DNA of 64,000 nucleotides, taken from positions 9,493,198 through 9,557,197 of the forward strand of contig NC_041020.1 of NCBI RefSeq assembly GCF_004193775.1. The letters are read 5' to 3'. The notes beneath the pieces are model-generated. The model made no database searches and was not told where the DNA came from. It saw only the letters and a program-made list of their open reading frames with translations. Every line of letters begins with the position of its first letter. The first letter of the stretch is position 1. Origin of the DNA: Glycine soja (Eukaryota > Streptophyta > Magnoliopsida > Fabales > Fabaceae). The translations under genes were made by a program, and so were the position numbers. Below are positions 56,537 to 64,000 of this stretch, one piece after another.

Positions 56537-56894
56537 TTTATTTTTATCAATTAATTTAACAACTAATTTTATCAAAATATTATAGTTCAATGAATTAGCT
56601 TAACATTTTCAACTTTTAACTAATTAGTTATTATATAAAAAATATTATTATTTTCACTTTTAACAAATTTATCAATTAATTTTGCCGTACTTGACCACAG
56701 AAGACAATCATTCATTACTCCTTTTTAATATTATTTTTTTAAAACTTTATCATAAATTAAGTTTGTGCATTGTCTATGCTTCAAAATATTTAAAATTTGC
56801 TTTTCACCCAAACATGAAGTTTAAATTTTCTTATATGTAGATTTTTGTGTGCGTGTGTAGAATGACGTACAATAGCGAGATCTAAACTTAAAAA

Positions 56895-56897
<3 letters not shown>

Positions 56898-56948
<51 letters not shown>
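56898..56948. repeat. (AT)n microsatellite
   Basis: About 25 uninterrupted TA units. Confidence 0.97.
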
Positions 56949-56952
<4 letters not shown>

Positions 56953-58050
56953 GACGATTCTTAAACATTAGTCTGAAAACAAATAATAAATAAATAAATA
57001 AATGATTGGTATAATTGATAATGTATGTGAAGTAACAATAATAGAGATAAAATAAAATGAGAAGTTTTAATGAAGTAGTGAGTGTTAAAAAATCATTACC
57101 TTTTAAAGAATATCATTATCAATCGGCACTAAAAAAACGTGTCTCTTAATTAAGTATGTGTTTTATAATTTTAGTATGGACCTCATTATTAAATAAACAC
57201 GAATTGCTTAATCAAGAAACTGTTACCTGTATTTCTCCATCTATATCAGTTATTCTAATGTTAAAACTTCCAATTGGTAAAATTTATTTAAGCCATTCCA
57301 CTATATGGCCTGTTTGGATCAACATTCAATATGCATGTCAACCCTGCAAATTCACATTAAAATCTAGTAAATAACATAGAAATAAGTTGCTCCAAGTTGA
57401 TGTGGATGAATGTGACCCTAAAGAAAACGAATACTAATAGTACTGTGTTTGGATACCTAAAAAATGCAGTTTCTTCGTTAAAATAATGTAAATTTAAAAA
57501 TCAGATTTTTTTATTTATTTATACGAATTAAATATAATATTAGATGATTTATAACACTAATTACTTAAAATCATAGGCACTTGCTTGATGCTCACTACGA
57601 TAAAAAAGCACAATTTTTACTCACCTCATGGCCATCCGAAACATCCTATAAATATGTCCTAATAGCTTATAAACTGTTAGGAGCACATTGAAGGCCAACA
57701 TGCCCTAATAGTTTAAAAACTTTTAGTATTAGATTAAAGGCCAACCCATGGTTGCTCTTTGTGTTGCATTATCTGGCAGAAACTACTCCCACCGACCACA
57801 AAACACATACCTGGCACGGTCTTGTGTGTCATCACTCATCAGATTAGAGTTCTATTCTAAAACTCTTTGACTCTATATTGCCCTAAAGGGTCATCAATCA
57901 TCACATGAGGTCATAGCATTTAAATTTCAAGGTCAATTTTATTCGTTGACTTTGGTAAGTTCAAAATTTAACATCTTCCGACAGTTTGAATGGCTGAAAT
58001 AGTGCATACGTCATATTTTGAAACATCGGAAGACACTATAAGTGAAAAAT
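56949..58050. other. Intergenic stretch
   Basis: No coding or structured element recognised. Confidence 0.4.
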
Positions 58051-58052
58051 AA

Positions 58053-58324
58053 AATGCTGCTCTGGCCTCTACGTAATAGTAGTAATAATAATAATAACAA
58101 TAATAATAATAATAATAATACACAAGGTGGTATAGTATATATCATCTTCCATTTTCTAAGGCTTCATTTATATATATCTATGTACATGCATCCTCCCATA
58201 GCACAATTACGGAACCAAAACAGTGCTCTGGCTTATATATATAATAATACTCAAGATTGTAGAATATCATCTTCCTTTTTCCTAGACTTACGTACATGCA
58301 TGCATCCATAGCACAATTACGGAA
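58053..58324. repeat. Imperfect direct duplication with AAT repeats
   Basis: The first copy (58,053-58,213) and second copy (58,224-58,324) both start GCTCTGGC and end CCATAGCACAATTACGGAA. They share ATATCATCTTCC.TTTT and GTACATGCATSC. The first is expanded by an AAT tract at about 58,076-58,121. Confidence 0.85.
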
Positions 58325-59039
58325 AAAATTAATTAATTCTTAAAAAGGTTCCGTGATTTGTTTGGTTCATGCATAGAAATTTTCCCTTTTACTAATTAAT
58401 CCCAAGAATTGCGAAGTACAATTGATATGTGCCTATAGGGGCGTATACAGGTTATATCGAATGAGTTTGATTAAATTCGTTATTCTGACTAAAATTTTAT
58501 GAGTTAGGTTTGTATAATTTTATTAATAAAGTCAATCCAAACTAATGTAATCATAAGCGAGTTAAGTTGGGTGGATCAATCACATTTGAACATTTAAAAA
58601 ATATTTTTGATTTTGTAAAATTTATTTCTTAGAATAATAATTTGTTTTTTCCCTAACACTTTGTAAATATATAATGAATAAACGATCTTCAAAGAGACTA
58701 AATTGTGACTATATTTGATTAATAGAATTAATAGTTTCAATTTTAATATAATATTTTTATTTTAGATAGAAATAAAATATTGTATTAGCATGAGAAAATA
58801 TCATGAAAGAATTAAAACAAAAACTAAAAAAGAAAAAAACTCATTAGTGGTTTATTAATTTAATAATTCAATAGACTATGTTAGCAAAAATTAAATTATA
58901 GTGTTTTATATTTAATAATGTAATTTATATGTAAAAGAATAATTATGTTACGTGTTGGATAGTTCAAGAAATATAACTCGTATAGTGAATAGGTTTGATG
59001 TGGCCAAGTAGATTTCCTCCTATCTCCATTTTGAGTTGA
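58325..59039. other. AT-rich intergenic stretch
   Basis: Nothing supportable. Confidence 0.4.
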
Positions 59040-59375
59040 TATAACTTCAAATTCTAGCATAAACGATTGGTCAACGACTTGAATGCATGAATGCACTCAA
59101 GCTTCTCCCACAAGACTTTTCGTGTTGTCTCTTTTAACACATTGCACTTGATCTTGGAAGAAAGAGCTAATCGAATCATGCTCATGACCTTCCTTTAGAA
59201 TTGAGCCCATTCCCTTTCACCCATAACAACCGACTTTTCATCTTTTAAAGGAAAATCAAGACCTTGTTGTACTAAAAGGTCTTGAATGGTAGACTGTCAT
59301 ATCATAAAATTTGTTTCCTCATCAAATAATGAGATTTCTAACTTTTTTGTGTTCTCTGTCATAGTTCTGATGCTA
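59040..59375 (-). pseudogene. gag: copia gag relic with primer-site remnant
   Basis: The minus strand from 59,359 reads EISLFDEETNFMI, stop, QSTIQDLLVQQGLDFPLKDE, then EWAQF, stop, RKVMSMIRLALSSKIKCNVL and LWEKLECIHAFKSLTNRLC. This is the N-terminal part of a copia Gag (gag-polypeptide family). Stops fall at expected Trp or Gln codons. Just upstream, at 59,358-59,373, the minus strand reads AATAGCATCAGAAC, a decayed version of the Met-tRNA site TGGTATCAGAGC. The AT-rich sequence beyond it (to about 59,700) may be the old LTR. Confidence 0.75.
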
Positions 59376-59891
59376 TTTGTTAGAAAAATTCCTCTGGACA
59401 CAATAGAATTACTCACATGTTCAAGGGATCTTAGATGAAACACAGTGTAGAATTTTTATTTCTTGGTTCTATATGTAGAGCTAAATAACAATAAAAAAAA
59501 TTCAAATATTATCATATCCTAATATTTAAAACAAGAAAAAAAAATCCCTAAAGTAAGTTAAAAAAATAATAAAATATTTCAATCTAGATTACGATTTAAA
59601 ACACAACAAATTCCTAAAAAAATCTCCTTGAATTTTCACTAGCTCCATTTATTTTGAAATTTGAATTGTTTTCCAACAATAATAAATATCACCCCTAATG
59701 CACAAGCTCAAATAATTTAAATTCCAACCATGAAAATTAATATTTCACTAATGGATCCTATACACATAGGACCCTATCCATGGTTGGCCCTTGAGTTTGA
59801 GTTTTACCATATATGGCCCCTTTCGCTACTTCTCAAATTTAGATGTAGATCGATGTGTTTGGTGTGGCTAGCTTTGGGACATAGTTTTTCC

Positions 59892-59894
<3 letters not shown>

Positions 59895-59953
<59 letters not shown>
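59895..59953. repeat. (AT)n microsatellite
   Basis: About 29 AT units. Confidence 0.97.
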
Positions 59954-59957
<4 letters not shown>

Positions 59958-59959
59958 AT

Positions 59960-62040
59960 GCATAAAAATAACGTTGCACAAGGATAAGCATATCCTACCC
60001 TATAGTTATAGGGGACCTAAGTCCGAATATCATACCCAAAGGACTAGTTGTGTTTCGAAATAATCAATTTACCAATAAAGTGAGTAATTAGAGTTTTATC
60101 AATGTAAGAAAGAGTTAGGTTCAATTATCCTTTTGAGAATAGAAGAATTAAAACAGAAAATTTGGTGAGAAAACAATTATTGTATATAGTCTAGGATTGT
60201 CATTTTGCGCATACCTCATTTTCCCCCAATTCTTATCCTAATGAAACCCCAATTAATCAACTACCGATATCCCTTAATTCAATTATTAGTCTTTGGTGAT
60301 GGTCTAATAACACTCTTTGCCCTAATTTAATACTCAATTGATCATAGAACTATCAAATTAGTACAAAGGATTAAGTTCTCATCAAACAAAGGGTTATCAA
60401 TAATTAGTCTACTCTAGAAATCATAAAATCAGTTTGTTCATGTAAATCATATAAAAACAATTACTTTTGAGGTCAATCAATTACATCCAGATTATCACTG
60501 ACAAAAAATAAATTAAGATTCAAAATGATCTATTCTAAAATAGTGATAAGATTAGATAGGAAACTTAATTGACAGAATAGCATTGAGAATTCCATTAAAA
60601 TCATAAAAGGGTACAAGGATATGGCTAAATCAAAATCCTAGACTTGAGGAGCTAGCTATTCATTGTCATGACAAAACTAGAAAACTCGATAAAGAAAATA
60701 GACATAACAAAAGAGAAAGAGACTTTACAAGAATTGATCCAATTGTGATCTCCACGCTCATCTATAGCAGAAGACTCTCTCACGACCTTTTTCTCTCTTA
60801 AGATACTCCAAAAACGCACAAAAGAACAAAAGTATCAAATTTCTATCTAAACCCACTTTTTATAAGAACCTAATTAAGTGATTGGCGACGTAGGTAGACA
60901 ACAATTGTGGTCCTTGAGCCATAGTCGTGGCAAATCTTGCTGATGCTTATTTTCAAGTTGTGGTAAGCAGAATGCAACTTTGGTAATGACCACGGCTGTG
61001 GTAAAGTTCATAAGTGTTGATCTTCAAGCAATGGTCAGCTGGCCATGGCCATCTTGATTACCATGGCTATCTCGAGTTAGCCATGAACGTGGTTCCTCCT
61101 CTACTGTTGCATTTGCTCCAAATTAACAAGTTTTTCAGCCTTTTTCCACACAGAAACTCCAGACCACCTATTTGCCAAGAAAGGTATGTCAAAATGCATG
61201 ATTTTGGCATGCAAACTCACTTAAAAACAACATCAAAGTTGGATTTATCATATATTCCACATTCAGGTATATTATCTTTTGTCATAGATGTCCGTCCTTT
61301 TTTTATTTTTTGTCACTATTGAGATTATGGTTTATAGTGTTGTGGAGCACATCACATTTTTATTTACCACATGTTATGCATGATCAGTGTTATCTAATAT
61401 TGATTTTGTTTGGGAATTATTATATTACACAAATCTTCGTGTACATTATTATTGCGGTGAAATGCAAAAAAATTACTCTAATATTTATAAATAAATTAAT
61501 GAAAGTGAGTTTGATGTAATGAAACTGAGTTGTTATATTTATGGTATTATAGTTGGATGAGTCTTTTAAGGACAAATTTATAAGGAATAAGTACATTGTG
61601 TGTTGTATAATTATTTATGTAAAATAATTATTGTTGTTTGCTAAAATGGTGATATATTTTGTGTATTATGTTAAAAAAGAAATAATTATTGATTCACTAG
61701 CTATGTTTAGTTGGTGCTTGTTTCCTAATGATGTAAAAACCTTGTAGGATCGTTATGAGTAGATACAACAATGCTCATCCCTTACCCAAATCTCAATATG
61801 AATTTGCTAAGATAACTTGAGCCACGGAAACAATGGTTGCTTCCAACATCCTTTCACGGTAGATAGAGACCTGGGGTTTACATCAAGATTTTGGTAGAGT
61901 CTAGATTAAGCATTAGGAACAAAGTTACAACTTAGTTCCAGATATCACTCGCAAATACATGGTTAGTCTGAGAAGATGATTGAATCTCTAGAAGATCTTC
62001 CACTAGCATGAGTGTTGGATCATCTTAGAAGTGGGAATAA
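59960..62040. other. Intergenic stretch, possibly retrotransposon-derived
   Basis: No supported gene. The less AT-rich block 60,870-61,110 contains repeated CCATGGCC/GTGGT-like motifs, and the area adjoins an integrase relic, so it may be old retroelement sequence; this is not shown by any domain. Confidence 0.35.
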
Positions 62041-62440
62041 AGTTCTACTAATGGTAGAAGTCACCTACAATAACAGTTTTGAAGAAAGCATTGGGATGCA
62101 ACCATTAGAAACTTTTTATGGTAGAGGTGTAGGACATTGCTTTAATGGTGGTATTAAGATGGTGAGAGTGTATGATTAGTAGTCTAGAGTTATTGCAACA
62201 AACAACAAAGAAGATCAAGAGAATTAAGGATAACACGTAGACTTTCCAAAGTCGTTAGTAGAGTTATGCTAACAAGCAAATTTGAGACAACTTGAGTTCG
62301 ATGAAAGTGACCATGTCTTCTTGAGAGTCAGACTACGACCGAGGTTAGAAGGATAATAAAATCCAAAAAGCTTACTTTCTAAATTCATAAGACCTCACCA
62401 AATTCTTTGTCATGTAGGTTATCTTGTGCTTGACAATTGT
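62041..62440 (+). pseudogene. Ty3/gypsy integrase C-terminal relic
   Basis: 62,051 onwards reads MVEVTYNNSFEESIGMQPLE then TFYGRG, matching the E-x-x-YN-x-S-x-x-x-S-x-G-x-x-P-x-x-x-x-YGR block at the end of the gypsy integrase core. After stops and frame changes, LEFDESDHVFLRVR (about 62,290-62,333) matches the G/S-D-x-V-x-L-K/R-V chromodomain-proximal motif, and KSLLSKFIRPHQI the K-L-x-x-x-x-x-GPF/YQI block. Both ends of the source element are missing. Confidence 0.7.
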
Positions 62441-64000
62441 TTTTCACACTCTATTTTTGTGAGCAATTGTCTTATCATTTTTAGGATTTTTGTTAATAAA
62501 TTGTTGCTTTTGTGAATAAAGTTGTATAAAATCAGTTTATCAAATAAAAAGATAGTTTTAAATGTTTTTGTGTGAAATTTTGATGTTACAAGGGAATTTT
62601 TAGTCAAAAGGAATGAGGAGCTGCAAACCTAAGCTTGCCACAATGAGCCAAGACCATATATTAAGTGAAAGAGTGTGAAGACTCGTCACAACAAATCTAC
62701 ACCTCACCATAAAAAATCTTTAGGTTGAGATAAAAAACATGAGCAAAACCTCGCCATAGTGGAAGTTGGTATAGGGAGAGCATGAAGAGTCAAGGGAAAG
62801 TGTCCTTAGCAAGGAATGAAGACTCATTATAGCAAGAATTTTTGTTGTTATAACGAGAGTCAGACATGGCAGAAAAAATATAGCTTTTGCTCTTATTAAA
62901 ATAGCTTGTAACACTCACTTTAAGTTATTAACGAAAAACCTAGTCTTCTTCACTCCTTCACAACAACATGGCCACAACCCCTTCAACATTCTCCCTCAAA
63001 TTTTTCATTCTCTCCACTCTTGTAAACCTTGAAGAGAGATGGGTCAAGAGCTCCCACCTTGAAGTCTTCATCTTACAACATCAATGTTGAAGCAGAATCC
63101 TTTTTGAGCCAAAATATTTTAATGAGAACAAATTTTTAAGAAGTAAATTCTAAGTCTTTTAAACCTATGCTATAAATTGTTTTCCTTAAGTGTTTGATTT
63201 TAAATAGGACTTAATTTAGAAGCATAAACAAAGGTGTGAAGAATTGGTCTATATTGAAGGCTGTCCAAGCTTTACATATGTCCTAACTCAGTAGTAGGAT
63301 ACTAGAAGTAGAAGAGCAATCATGTTTTCTATGTCAAAATGTATATATTAGAAGTTTTATATGACTATAAACATGATTCTTGAGGTAGCCTTTATCAAGG
63401 AGTAGGTATCAGAAGCCTAGAATATCATAGAATAGAAAACTAAAAATAGAGTAGGCTACACTATTCAGAAGCACTCACCAAAAGCAACAAAAGAAGATAT
63501 TATGCAATAGTGTATTAAGGCATTGCATCTGAAGCAACAAGCTCTCTAGAAGACACAAGTGAAGTTGGAGAAGAAAGCTTGTTATCATCTACAAGTCCTA
63601 ATCCAATCAAGGAAACCAAAAGAGAGGAGGATTATTTTAAAGAAAGTTGCAGTAATTAGAAGAAAGAATGTAACAATTGTTGTTTGTGTTAGTGGAAATC
63701 CTAGAAGTGTAGGGATTGGACGTAACCTAAGGTTGTTGGTGAACCAATATAACTTTTGTGTGTGCTTTATCCTTTTTTACTACCTCGCATCTACATTTAC
63801 ATGATGTGTATTTGCTTTGAAATTTGAAAAAATTGTTTTATAAAAGCATATTTTTGATATCTCTCAAAATATTTTTACAAAATGTTTTAAATATTAGAAA
63901 CAACATCTACTTTTCTATAGATAAGATGTAAAAACCAGAATTTGCACTAGCTAGAACCTAAAGCTTTTAAATTAGCTTTTGAAGCAGTATTTTGTACAGT
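62441..64000. other. Retroelement-like noncoding tail of the window
   Basis: 62,620-62,900 has repeated CGCCATAG/CTCACCATA-type motifs as found downstream of gypsy pol genes. 63,250-63,990 includes GAGAGGAGGATT.TTTTAAAGAAAGTTGCAGT, which resembles, from memory, the LTR of SIRE1-type copia elements of soybean. No LTR pair, primer site or domain confirms this within the window. Confidence 0.3.

Noticed and set aside
58042..58311. Frame with a poly-Asn run
   Set aside because: The Asn run is a translation of the AAT microsatellite; the frame has no independent support.
59730..59987. Frame with alternating Tyr-Ile
   Set aside because: It is a translation of the AT microsatellite at 59,895-59,953.
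63559..63804. 81-codon frame with a Cys pair, considered as a copia zinc-knuckle region
   Set aside because: The cysteines do not fit C-x2-C-x4-H-x4-C in any frame; the stretch is more likely noncoding LTR-type sequence.
1..64000. tRNA, rRNA or other structured RNA genes
   Set aside because: I saw no cloverleaf with A and B boxes and no rRNA-like sequence. The TGGTATCAGAGC matches are retrotransposon primer sites, not tRNA genes. A tRNAscan/Infernal run would be decisive.

Overview
This window looks like a piece of nuclear chromosome from a legume, most likely a Glycine (soybean-like) genome. The basis is the high AT content, plant-type introns, a plant R2R3-MYB gene, a PPR gene, and transposon families (RE1-like copia, TTG-tailed RTE LINEs, Mutator elements carrying plant mobile domain genes) that I associate with soybean. 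The species is an inference. Only three host genes can be supported, and everything else is transposable elements or AT-rich intergenic DNA.

Host genes: (1) the first coding exon of a peptidyl-serine alpha-galactosyltransferase-like gene on the minus strand (935-1236), running off the left edge; (2) an intact, intronless 818-residue organelle-targeted PPR-SMR protein on the plus strand (6420-8876), resembling Arabidopsis EMB2217; (3) a complete three-exon R2R3-MYB gene on the minus strand (39202-37797), MYB40-like. They are unrelated in function and do not form a cluster.

Layout: 1-1.4 kb galactosyltransferase exon and intron; 1.58-2.94 kb long-TIR element; 3-6.2 kb intergenic; 6.4-8.9 kb PPR gene; 9.5-10.9 kb repeats, including a segment duplicated at 18.8-19.8 kb; 10.99-18.44 kb a Ty1/copia element (5-bp TSD) into which a 5'-truncated RTE LINE (14,956-17,329, 15-bp TSD) inserted; 19.9-21.6 kb a second long-TIR element; 21.8-23.8 kb a truncated long LTR; 23.8-30.3 kb a defective Ty3/gypsy chromovirus-like element; 31.9-34.1 kb a Mutator-like element (MULE) with a dead transposase; 35.07-36.28 kb a Pack-MULE with perfect 9-bp TSDs that carries 5' parts of a ribosomal protein L34 gene; 37.8-39.2 kb the MYB gene; 40.5-53.2 kb a dense graveyard of MULEs with transposase pieces, two plant mobile domain (PMD/MAIN-like) pseudogenes and several tandem arrays; 53-64 kb AT-rich DNA with microsatellites, a MULE-type MITE with perfect 9-bp TSDs, a copia gag relic and a Ty3/gypsy integrase relic.

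The most interesting material is the PMD-carrying MULE block, including a divergent transposase/PMD pair with a TATA box on each side of a 44-bp repeat array, a 151-codon open frame in which the transposase catalytic core has been deleted, and the RPL34 Pack-MULE. All calls come from reading the sequence by eye; family names rest on recognised motifs, not on database searches.
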